Both the position numbers and the translations under genes were made by a program. A stretch of 64,000 nt of DNA from M0108 sp044228695 (GTDB lineage: Bacteria; Pseudomonadota; Gammaproteobacteria; Chromatiales; Chromatiaceae): contig JBGAUK010000003.1 in NCBI GenBank assembly GCA_044228695.1, positions 1 through 64,000 of the forward strand. The letters are read 5' to 3'. The notes beneath the pieces were generated by a model that made no database searches, was not told the origin of the DNA, and saw only the letters and a program-made list of their open reading frames with translations. Numbering within the stretch: position 1 is the stretch's first letter; each line of letters starts with the position of its first letter. Positions 18,901-27,998 of the stretch are shown piece by piece.

Positions 18901-19801
18901 GCCCCAACACCTCTTGGCTGGTCGCGGCCTGCAATTCGCTGGAGATGGCAGCCTGGTGGGTCTTGATCCAGCGCCGCTCCTCCAGCGTCCGTGCCTCGCC
19001 CTGCAGCACCGCCACGGCCCGGGCCAGGTCACCGATCTCGTTGGGATAGTCGGTGTGCGGCACCCGCTCGTCCAAATGGCCGGCCGCCAACTTCTCCACG
19101 CTGGCGCGGATGCGCTCGGTAGGCCCCCGGATCGAGCGCGCGATGAGCCAGCCCACCAGCAGGGCCACCAGGACCCCCAGGCTCATGATGACGATAGATT
19201 CCCGCTGACTCCGTTCCGCCACGATGAGGGACTGGGCCAGCCGGGCGCGAGCGGCCTGCTCCTTGGCCTCCGCCACCTGGGATAAGGCCGTGAATCCCTC
19301 GCCCCAACGGGCCTGAAAGTCGGGACGGGTGACCATGAGGCGCGCCTCCTCGAGCCGCTCCTGGTCGATGAGATCGACGACTTGGGTGACATCCTGAATG
19401 TAACGCCCGGAACGCGCCTCGAACTGGGACAGGTAGGCCAGATTCTCGTCACGGAAAGTCCGGGAACGCAGCACGGCCAGGGCTTGCGGCAGGCGCTCCT
19501 GAGTCGCCTGGATCTGTGAGATGGCTGTGGCGCGCTCCAGGGGGTCGGTAGCCAGAACGGCCTGACGGACGGAACGCGCGATGGAGGCGAAGTCGATCTG
19601 AGCGTTCTTGGCGGCGATAACGCCGAGCAATTCCTGCTCGTAAACCCCCTGGATCTCGTCACGCAGGTACCGCTGGCTGAGCAGGCCTTCGACGCCCAGC
19701 GCCACGGCGATCAGCAATAGCGCCACAAAACCCGCCAGCAGCTTGGATTGCAGGGTGCGCGCCTCAAGCGCGGTCACCCAGCGGTTAATCAGGGGCGGCA
19801 T
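15977..19801 (-). CDS. Large membrane hybrid histidine kinase (HAMP-GAF-PAS-HisKA-HATPase-REC-HPt)
   Basis: Numbering from the longest frame (ATG 19867): membrane segments at about 42-62 and 225-243 frame a periplasmic four-helix-type sensor; HAMP 243-295; GAF 305-455; coiled coil 455-500; PAS 500-618; HisKA with H649 (SHEIRTPMN); HATPase 745-865 with GGTGLGLAIS; receiver with D953 (LMDCQMPVMD); HPt with H1156 (AAHTLKSNAGHIG). Between receiver and HPt is an odd Gly/Gln-rich linker (1024-1082). ATG 19801 is preferred because the longer start overlaps the preceding small ORF, but neither has a clear ribosome site. All phosphorelay residues are present, so it probably ends in a response regulator, perhaps one of its two neighbours. 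Confidence 0.9.
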   Translation of the reverse strand: MPPLINRWVTALEARTLQSKLLAGFVALLLIAVALGVEGLLSQRYLRDEIQGVYEQELLGVIAAKNAQIDFASIARSVRQAVLATDPLERATAISQIQATQERLPQALAVLRSRTFRDENLAYLSQFEARSGRYIQDVTQVVDLIDQERLEEARLMVTRPDFQARWGEGFTALSQVAEAKEQAARARLAQSLIVAERSQRESIVIMSLGVLVALLVGWLIARSIRGPTERIRASVEKLAAGHLDERVPHTDYPNEIGDLARAVAVLQGEARTLEERRWIKTHQAAISSELQAATSQEVLGRTFLARIAPLLGMGQGVIYLYEEEARRLGLLAAYAHPEPGELGQFIELGQGLIGQCALERAPILITQPPPDYLRMGSSLGDAPPGAIVLLPVLRNDRLLAVLELATFAGLGGKQQALLDELMPILAMSMEILERNIRTQALLEETQRQAATLEDQTLELEAQQASLQASTEHLAMLEERSRLILESVSDGIVGLDSQGVMTFANPAAPAMLGYTEEAMIGRPMHDLVHHSYPDGQLFPLVECAMHLTARDGQPRSVDAEVLWHQDGRPIPIEYATTPIRKYGDLVGTVVVFRDITARKATEQELLRAKTLAEEATRAKSDFLANMSHEIRTPMNAIIGMSHLALQTELDPKQRNYIAKVHGAGQNLLGIINDILDFSKIEAGKLAIEATAFRLAEVIDQLTDLVGLKAEDKGLALRFAIAPEVPSALVGDPLRLGQVLINLANNAVKFTEQGEILIGVEQVGAAAEGVELHFWVRDSGIGMTPEQCGRLFQSFSQADPSTTRKYGGTGLGLAISRRLVELMQGRIWVESVAGQGSTFHFQARFGLGDDPASLDQGRVVTARTRHAAGSGHDAAWAQLRGARLLLVEDNDLNQELARELLEQAGMQVVSAWQGQEAIDILARDTQFDAVLMDCQMPVMDGYTATREIRKRPALAALPVIAMTASAMAGDREQVLAVGMCDYIAKPLDVGKMFVTLARWIGPSLSRSAGQGPGQVGGQGQDQVAGEDLGHEQGQVAGQCQDQGSGLPVDQRQGQGLGPDQDARDGTRNGVLGAFPEDDLPDLPGIDKRQGLAICLGNGPLYTRLLAKFRDGQRDFVELFLQARQGSDVTAATRAAHTLKSNAGHIGAGGIQAAAADLEQACRDAAPESLIAALLERVRAELTPVMAALAGIGANPTHATPLRDQEVDSAGLREGFERLECLLVASDTDAVALLDEVSALATGSGVENHLRDAVRALARYDFDTALDGVKRARAGLG

Positions 19802-19820
19802 AACCTGGGCGTCGCTGCCG

Positions 19821-20006
19821 TTAGCCGTGACCGCCACCCTTGATAAGTTGGTGGTCGATGCTGTCATTGCCGGTCATCTTGCCACTGACCGAGGCACTGG
19901 TTTGGCCTTTGGCAAACTGAATTTGGTGGGTGGCGTCGTCAGCCGGGGTCATGGCCGCGAAGGCCATAAAGGCACTGGCAAGCATAAAAACCAGGATTTT
20001 TTTCAT
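19821..20006 (-). CDS. Short exported protein, apparently truncated
   Basis: A 61-residue ORF with a good ribosome site (AGGGGTGG) and a clear signal peptide (MKKILVFMLASAFMAFAAM). The mature part, THQIQFAKGQTSASVSGK then TGNDSIDHQL, resembles the first 30 residues of exported beta-sandwich proteins of the lysozyme-inhibitor type (PliG/PliI-like), which are normally more than 100 residues. The frame stops after IKGGGHG, just before the kinase gene, so this looks like a 3'-truncated remnant or a leader gene. Family assignment is from memory and tentative. Confidence 0.5.
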   Translation of the reverse strand: MKKILVFMLASAFMAFAAMTPADDATHQIQFAKGQTSASVSGKMTGNDSIDHQLIKGGGHG

Positions 20007-20127
20007 GAACCACCCCTGCTTGTTAAAAGACGTGCTAAAGATGACCGTGCCGAAATGCTAGGTGCCGCTAGCCCGCCAGGCGGCTAACGATACCCATTAG
20101 CGCAACCCATTTTATGCGACATCTCCA

Positions 20128-20529
20128 TTGATAACGACTGCGGCTCGCGCCAGCGGGCGACGCCTGCGGATCCTGGTCGTCGATGATGACCCGCGGGTCC
20201 GCGACTCGGTCGGCCGCTTGCTGACCTTGGAGGGCATTCTGATCGCCTTCGCCGAGCATGGGGCGGATGCCCTCGCCCTGTTGCGCCGGGATGCCGATTT
20301 CGATCTGGTGCTGTCGGATCTGGCGATGCCCGTCCTGGACGGTGCCGCCCTCTGCCAGGCGCTGACGGAGGCGTTTCCGAACCTCCCGGTGATCCTCATG
20401 ACCGGACAGGCCCCGTCGCTGTTTCCGCTCGACAATTTACCGGGCCAGCCGATCGTGCTGCGCAAACCCATCGATCAGCGCCCCCTGCGGGCGGCGATCG
20501 CGGACACGCTGGCACGCGTCGGTTACTGA
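20128..20529 (+). CDS. Single-domain response regulator (receiver)
   Basis: A 133-residue stand-alone receiver: RILVVDDDPRVRDSV with the acidic pair, phospho-acceptor D in LVLSDLAMPVLDG, the switch threonine in ILMTGQAP, and lysine in VLRKPID. There is no output domain. The only in-frame start is TTG at 20128, so the exact N-terminus is uncertain. It is divergent from the hybrid kinase, 121 bases from the small exported ORF, and could be a shuttle receiver for that kinase. Confidence 0.8.
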   Translation: MITTAARASGRRLRILVVDDDPRVRDSVGRLLTLEGILIAFAEHGADALALLRRDADFDLVLSDLAMPVLDGAALCQALTEAFPNLPVILMTGQAPSLFPLDNLPGQPIVLRKPIDQRPLRAAIADTLARVGY

Positions 20530-20536
20530 GATAAGT

Positions 20537-20566
20537 GCCAGGGATGGCGGCGTCGGCATCCCTGGC
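20537..20566 (+). terminator. Hairpin after the receiver gene
   Basis: Ten-base arms GCCAGGGATG and CATCCCTGGC with a 10-base loop start eight bases past the stop. No U-run follows, and the right arm touches the larger palindromic element that begins at 20564. Confidence 0.45.
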
Positions 20567-20661
20567 CGGGTGGCGTCGGGCGGGGGACGCCGTGAATACC
20601 TCCCTGTAGGCTTGGCGACAGCATCCCTGCTGTCGACACCCCCGCCCGCCGCCACCCGGCC
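20564..20661. repeat. 98-base palindromic intergenic element
   Basis: Outer arms 20564-20586 and 20639-20661 are 23 bases long and complementary with a single mismatch. Inside them is a second perfect hairpin, GACAGCA-TCCC-TGCTGTC (20617-20634). The inner text (GTGAATACCTCCCTGTAGG) looks like a dispersed intergenic repeat seen in many high-GC proteobacteria, an impression that needs a genome search. It ends 13 bases before the hsdR stop, between convergent genes, at the edge of the defence island. Confidence 0.7.
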
Positions 20662-20673
20662 CAGGATCGGGCT

Positions 20674-23867
<3,194 letters not shown>

Positions 23868-23871
<4 letters not shown>

Positions 23872-24077
23872 GGCTGGGCCTCATTGGCAGTCGAATAAGC
23901 CCTAATGGGCCCGAATGAGCCCCAATTGGCCCCGACAGGTCCTGATGGACGCTCCAAATGCCTCATGACAACCTCCATCGTGAACCGCGACCATGCCCCG
24001 TTGCTTGAGCCAGACCAAGGATTAGTCTCGGACTCGCCGCCGCGCACCCAGGATTCGATATCAGTGAGCGTGATCAT
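23868..24077 (-). CDS. Short ORF upstream of hsdR, possible AlbA_2/Schlafen-type fragment
   Basis: A 69-residue ORF. The first 17 residues, MITLTDIESWVRGGESE, resemble the start of proteins with an AlbA_2 (Schlafen-like) DNA-binding domain, where the text normally continues ESETLEFK; here it diverges immediately and the rest (SNGAWSRFTMEVV and on) is unrecognised. Both ends have ATGA overlaps: with the preceding hsdR-like fragment at 24074-24077 and with hsdR at 23868-23871. It may be a decayed gene kept open because it couples translation into hsdR. Confidence 0.45.
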
Positions 24078-24238
24078 GCGGGATTCCGTACGAAGCCAAA
24101 CCGCATCCCATCGCCAAAGAAGACCCGCCCCGTCGTCGGCCCACCAGGCGCGAGATGCGGCCCGTGCCCGATGGCATGGCCCAGCTTCCCGAACCATTCG
24201 AGGGCGGCTTCTTCGATATTGGATTCGTTGAGGCTCAT
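24074..24238 (-). pseudogene. N-terminal fragment of a second hsdR-like gene
   Basis: A 54-codon ORF from ATG 24238. Its beginning, NIEEAALEWFGKLGH, closely parallels NEAIVENAALEWFGELGY at the start of the intact hsdR, followed by HLAPGGP matching EALAPAAYG in position. After about 35 residues the similarity ends, and the frame stops at 24074. The start overlaps the rhuM stop (ATGA, 24235-24238) and its stop overlaps the next ORF the same way. I read it as the relic of an earlier hsdR that was replaced. Confidence 0.6.
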
Positions 24239-25284
24239 GGTTTCGGCGGCTTGGGTTTCTTCGGCTTTGACAGCTTCTTCAATTCCGAGACAGCCTTCTC
24301 AAAATCCGAATCGATCAGTCGCGGCTGCGAATCCAGAAACACCCGGTAGCGGTGGTATTCCAGCTCCGCCTTCATCTTCGCCTGCTCGGCGGAAATTTTT
24401 CCCGCGTGGTCCAGCAGCTCGTGCTCGGAGAGTTTCAGGAACTCATCCAGTTTTGTGATCCAATCCCGCATCGTCATCACCTTGCGTTGCAGCGCCCGCA
24501 GTTCGGCAAATTCGATGTAGGCCGTCACAATCCGGTTCAGCGTGTCGAGTTCCTCGCCATCGAGATAGTTCTTGGCGATGGACACGTCCTCCTTGCGGAC
24601 GATGCCCCCGGGCCGCGTGGTTTTCAGGCCCATGAAGGGGTTGCCGGCATCCACCCGCGCATGGATGACCTCCGCCGCCGTCTGACCGTGCGCCGCCCAG
24701 TGCATCCTGTTCTGCAGCGTCGCGAAAAACTGCTGCGACATCTCCGTGTTCGGCGTGTAGTCCACACTCGTCGCGTAAATATCCAACACCTTCTGGTAAA
24801 AGCGCCGTTCCGAGGAGCGGATGTCGCGGATGCGCTCCAGTTGCTCGTCGAAGTAATCCTTCTGCCCCTTGCCCGGCGGATTCTTCAGACGCTCGTCGTC
24901 CATGGTGAAGCCCTTCACCAGATACTCGTTCAAGCGCCCGATGGCCCATTGGCGGAACTGCGTGCCCCGGTGGCTGCGCACACGGAAACCGACGGCGAGA
25001 ATGGCGTCCAGATTGTAGTGTTCAATCTCCCGCGCCACCTCCCGTTTGCCCTCGGTTCGAACTATCCGGAATTTCCGGATAGTTGCCTCCCGGCTCAATT
25101 CCCCTTCGTCGAAAATGTTCACCAGATGCTCGTTGATGGTCCGGACATCCTTCTCAAACAACTCGGAAATGAGCACCTGCGTCAGCCACAGAGTCTCATT
25201 TTCAAAACGGCACTGGATGCGGGTCCGGCCATCCTCCGTCTGGTAGAGGATGATTTCGGATTGGGGTAACGGCTGATCGCTCAC
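24235..25284 (-). CDS. RhuM family protein
   Basis: A 349-residue protein with the RhuM hallmarks: ILYQTEDGRTRIQCRF and ETLWLTQ at the N-terminus (a winged-helix-like DNA-binding segment), then REIEHYNLDAILAVGFRVRS with RGTQFRQWA and LNEYLVKGF. RhuM was first named in Salmonella pathogenicity island 3; the function is unknown, but the genes often accompany type I restriction operons. It starts inside the last four bases of hsdS and ends in the start of the hsdR fragment. A lysine/proline-rich tail (KKLSKPKKPKPPKP) closes it. Confidence 0.88.
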   Translation of the reverse strand: MSDQPLPQSEIILYQTEDGRTRIQCRFENETLWLTQVLISELFEKDVRTINEHLVNIFDEGELSREATIRKFRIVRTEGKREVAREIEHYNLDAILAVGFRVRSHRGTQFRQWAIGRLNEYLVKGFTMDDERLKNPPGKGQKDYFDEQLERIRDIRSSERRFYQKVLDIYATSVDYTPNTEMSQQFFATLQNRMHWAAHGQTAAEVIHARVDAGNPFMGLKTTRPGGIVRKEDVSIAKNYLDGEELDTLNRIVTAYIEFAELRALQRKVMTMRDWITKLDEFLKLSEHELLDHAGKISAEQAKMKAELEYHRYRVFLDSQPRLIDSDFEKAVSELKKLSKPKKPKPPKP

Positions 25285-26507
25285 GCGGTGGCGTCCAGCT
25301 TGGATTCAAGCCCCGCCACGCTCAACTCCCCGCTCAGCAGCTTCGGCAGCAGCGTGTCGCGCAGGGTGGCGAGGGTGCGGGATTGGGTGCGGTTGGCTTC
25401 GGCTTGTTCAAGAAGCGGGGCGCACAGACGGTGAAAGGCTTCGAGAATCCTCGGCTCGTTCGGCAGCGCGACTTGCATAGCTCCGATGACTTCGGGGCGC
25501 ACAGCGGGATAGGCTCCGCCGTCGGCCATTTGACCGAGGTGGTCGGAGATTTCGGGCTGCGTAAGCGCCGCGTGGAGGAATGACCACGGGACTTTCCTCG
25601 GCGTGAGCACGGCGAAGCCGGTGGAGGCAACGCGATTTTCGGGCGGATTCAGCGCGAGAAAGTAGGAGCCTCGGTCGGGGCGGACAGTGGAGACAACGGT
25701 GTCGCCGTGTCGCAGGCGTCGGCGGGCTCGGCTGGGTTCTTCGCCGCGTGGGTAGGTGGCGATATTCGAGATGTTGCCGCGACTCACTTCCGAAATCTCG
25801 ACGTATTCGAGCGTCTCCAAGTCGTTGTTCTTGCCGAGCGTCCATGCGTTGATGGCGCAGACGTCTTCGATGGCGGCGAGACGCCAGCCGACAGGAAGCA
25901 TGTCGTGTTCGCCGTGCGCGAAGTGCCCGGGGAAGAGGGCGGCGGTGGCGGGGTCTAGGGCGGCGGGGGGGCGTCCGTCGAGTTTGGCGCGGACGGGGTC
26001 GAAGTCCACGAACCAACTCTGGAACAGCGCCCGCGCCATCGCCTCCAGCGTCGCGTTCATCCGCCGGTTCAACTCGATCTTGTCGTCCAGCGCCCCAAGC
26101 ACCGCCGCGATGGCTTTTTGCTCGGCGAGGGGTGGGACATCGAAGTCGCGAACATAGACAGCAGATCGCGTGGTAGATGGAATTGGCGAGCCATCATCAA
26201 TCTCGCCGAGTTTGTGATGCTTGATGGCATAGTAGAGCCACCGCATGTTGAACTCGGATTTCGGAACGACGTAGTAGGCGGTATCGATGACGAAGAAAGG
26301 TGAGCGAGAAAACGCGATTCCTCGGTAAGCCCCCTTTCGTCCAAGAATGACACCAGGACCGGAAGCGAGTGGCCTGTCAGTCCAACCAATCGGACCGTTG
26401 CTGCCGAAGACTCGATACTTGCCGCTTACCTTGTCGTAGTCGCGCAGCGCCTTTCCGTATTCGAGCGAGATTTCCTCGCCCCATGTGCTGGCTCGCCAAT
26501 CGTTCAT
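25281..26507 (-). CDS. hsdS: Type I restriction enzyme, specificity (HsdS) subunit
   Basis: Sets the recognition sequence of the complex. Two target recognition domains are separated by conserved helices: the first ends with PLAEQKAIAAVLGALDDKIE, the central helix has MNATLEAMARALFQSWF, and the second domain begins LPVGWRLAAIEDV and ends with TLRDTLLPKLLSGEL. The frame extends to 26612, but ATG 26507 has a strong ribosome site (AAGGAGG, seven bases away) and gives the usual N-terminus, 408 residues. The 3' end overlaps rhuM by four bases. Confidence 0.93.
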   Translation of the reverse strand: MNDWRASTWGEEISLEYGKALRDYDKVSGKYRVFGSNGPIGWTDRPLASGPGVILGRKGAYRGIAFSRSPFFVIDTAYYVVPKSEFNMRWLYYAIKHHKLGEIDDGSPIPSTTRSAVYVRDFDVPPLAEQKAIAAVLGALDDKIELNRRMNATLEAMARALFQSWFVDFDPVRAKLDGRPPAALDPATAALFPGHFAHGEHDMLPVGWRLAAIEDVCAINAWTLGKNNDLETLEYVEISEVSRGNISNIATYPRGEEPSRARRRLRHGDTVVSTVRPDRGSYFLALNPPENRVASTGFAVLTPRKVPWSFLHAALTQPEISDHLGQMADGGAYPAVRPEVIGAMQVALPNEPRILEAFHRLCAPLLEQAEANRTQSRTLATLRDTLLPKLLSGELSVAGLESKLDATA

Positions 26508-26543
26508 TTGGCGCCTCCTTCCGCAGCCCCAAAGGGGCGAGAT

Positions 26544-26682
26544 ATACCAGCCCAGGGCAACGCCCTGGGTTCGATGGTCAAAAAGATCCCAAGCCCTGTA
26601 GGGGCGAAACAACGGTTGGGCCGCCCCTTCAAGGCTTGATGAAATGAAGATGCATACCCAGGGCGTTGCCCTGGGCTGGTAT
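26544..26682. repeat. Palindromic element upstream of hsdS (27-base perfect inverted repeats)
   Basis: A 27-base segment at 26544-26570 recurs as its exact reverse complement at 26656-26682, 85 bases apart. Each arm itself contains a hairpin, CCCAGGGC-AAC-GCCCTGGG. Inside lies a further imperfect pair (26591-26606 with 26622-26637, two mismatches). The whole could fold into a nested cruciform. It has no ORF, so it resembles a small non-autonomous mobile or palindromic repeat element, inserted between the Abi-like gene and hsdS. Confidence 0.75.
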
Positions 26683-26708
26683 GTGCCGCACCGTTGGCGC
26701 TCAAAGCA

Positions 26709-26831
26709 TCACCCGCCATAACCCAGCCCCCTCAGGTTTGCTTTGATGGCCTGCTCCCGTTTCGCGGACTCGGCCAACGGGACATGCAGTGCGACGACGA
26801 GGCGCGCCTTCCTTGCGTGTCTGAGGTTCAT
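26709..26831 (-). pseudogene. C-terminal tail fragment of a second hsdM-like gene
   Basis: A 40-codon ORF whose text ARLVVALHVPLAESAKREQA and IKANLRGLGY parallels the end of the intact hsdM (RLVAELHAQFTESARLELA and VKANLKGLGF), then stops. The DNA is clearly diverged, so it is not a recent duplication. Its ATG overlaps the stop of the Abi-like gene (ATGA, 26828-26831). It is probably what remains of an older hsdM that once abutted hsdS. Confidence 0.6.
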
Positions 26832-27757
26832 AGATTGGGAGGCTCCTGACGGTGGAGCAACTCACCCGGCTGTAGCCGGAGAAACACGACATACTCGCTC
26901 ATCACATCCAAAGCCAGGGTCTGGCCGTTGTGCAAAGCGGTGAGGTGTGCGGGGGACAGATGGAAAACCTCGCCGCCCCAGCGATGACCAAAGGGGGTGG
27001 CCGCTCCGGTGACGACATCGACGGGGGCATTCACCGTGGCGATCTGGCCGTATGACGGAGTTCCCCCGGGGGCGCTGGCTGGCCAATGGCGGCGGACTTT
27101 GGCTAACCAGGGTTCCAGACCGGCTGAACGGATACCGGCAAATCGGTCGAGGGCTAAGGCCAGTTCGTGAAGTTCCGGTGAAATCCATGCAATCACTTTG
27201 AGGACCGACCGATGCTGGGCGTCCAAATCCTTCCAGTGGAGAACCCGCTCGTGATGGAACACGCGGTTGCGGAGGTTGCGAATGAGCCGCCAGCGCTCCC
27301 CGAGCTTATTCAGGTTCCGGTCGTCAATGGGGGCGTACGGGTAGATGGTGTGGGCGAGGTAGTGGCCGACCCCGGTCTGTCCATGAGCCTTGTTGAAGAA
27401 GCCGGTCCAGAAGCCGAAGTTCAGTTCCGCCACCATGCGCCCGGGCGTTATTGATTTCCGATGGTCGGTGAGTGCCTTCCGCGCTTCCAAGATTTGGGTT
27501 TTTTGCCAAGGCGTCAGGCGGTTATCCGCAGTGTCAAACCAATCGTCGGTTTGGTAGCGGGCTGTCATGGCCCGGTGAATGGCATTGCGCAAGGCGACTT
27601 CGGCGAACTGGAGGGCAGGATAAAGGGATTCGCCCAAGGCCATATTCAGGGAGTAGCGGGCAAGCGTAAGGGCTGGATCAGCCCCATCCTGTCGGTAGGC
27701 GTCGATCCTCTCCTCGTGAAGGATGTTTTCGATTTTCTTGAAGAAATCCTGGTTCAC
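26828..27757 (-). CDS. Abi-like protein with HEPN ribonuclease motif
   Basis: A 309-residue protein of the Abi family tied to phage abortive infection. QFAEVALRNAIHRAM lies in the helical first half, and RNRVFHHERVL contains an R-x4-H HEPN motif typical of RNA-cleaving toxins. The frame is open to 28012, but the upstream text looks non-coding; GTG 27757 has GGGAG eight bases before it and starts NQDFFKKIENILHEERI, the expected N-terminus. It sits between hsdM and hsdS, so it may guard the restriction system: loss of restriction could free or trigger it. That role is inference. Confidence 0.8.
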   Translation of the reverse strand: MNQDFFKKIENILHEERIDAYRQDGADPALTLARYSLNMALGESLYPALQFAEVALRNAIHRAMTARYQTDDWFDTADNRLTPWQKTQILEARKALTDHRKSITPGRMVAELNFGFWTGFFNKAHGQTGVGHYLAHTIYPYAPIDDRNLNKLGERWRLIRNLRNRVFHHERVLHWKDLDAQHRSVLKVIAWISPELHELALALDRFAGIRSAGLEPWLAKVRRHWPASAPGGTPSYGQIATVNAPVDVVTGAATPFGHRWGGEVFHLSPAHLTALHNGQTLALDVMSEYVVFLRLQPGELLHRQEPPNL

Positions 27758-27998
27758 CCGCGGCGCTCCCGGCGGAAATTTTGGATATGGATTGACTCGC
27801 GGGCAGGCTGGCCCCAATATTTTAGACGTTGACCCCGGACCCCCTTCCTCTGCCGCTTGCGACAGACAGGGGCCGGGGTTTCTTTGTTTCCGGGCTCCTG
27901 CCGGCAAACCCCACTCGGATTCATCCTCGGCACATCTCCGTGGTGCTGCGGCACCCAGCGAGAGCGGGGGGTCGCACTTCGTCCTGTTCCGCCCGTAC
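27758..27998. other. Gap between hsdM and the Abi-like gene, with GC-rich inverted repeat
   Basis: This 241-base stretch has open frames in several phases but no recognisable protein. On the plus strand CCCCGG-A-CCCC and GGGG-CCGGGG (about 27833-27879) can pair around a 30-base loop and are followed by TTTCTTTGTTT. As no plus-strand gene precedes it, this may be a repeat or a bidirectional hairpin separating hsdM from the downstream genes. Confidence 0.4.
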
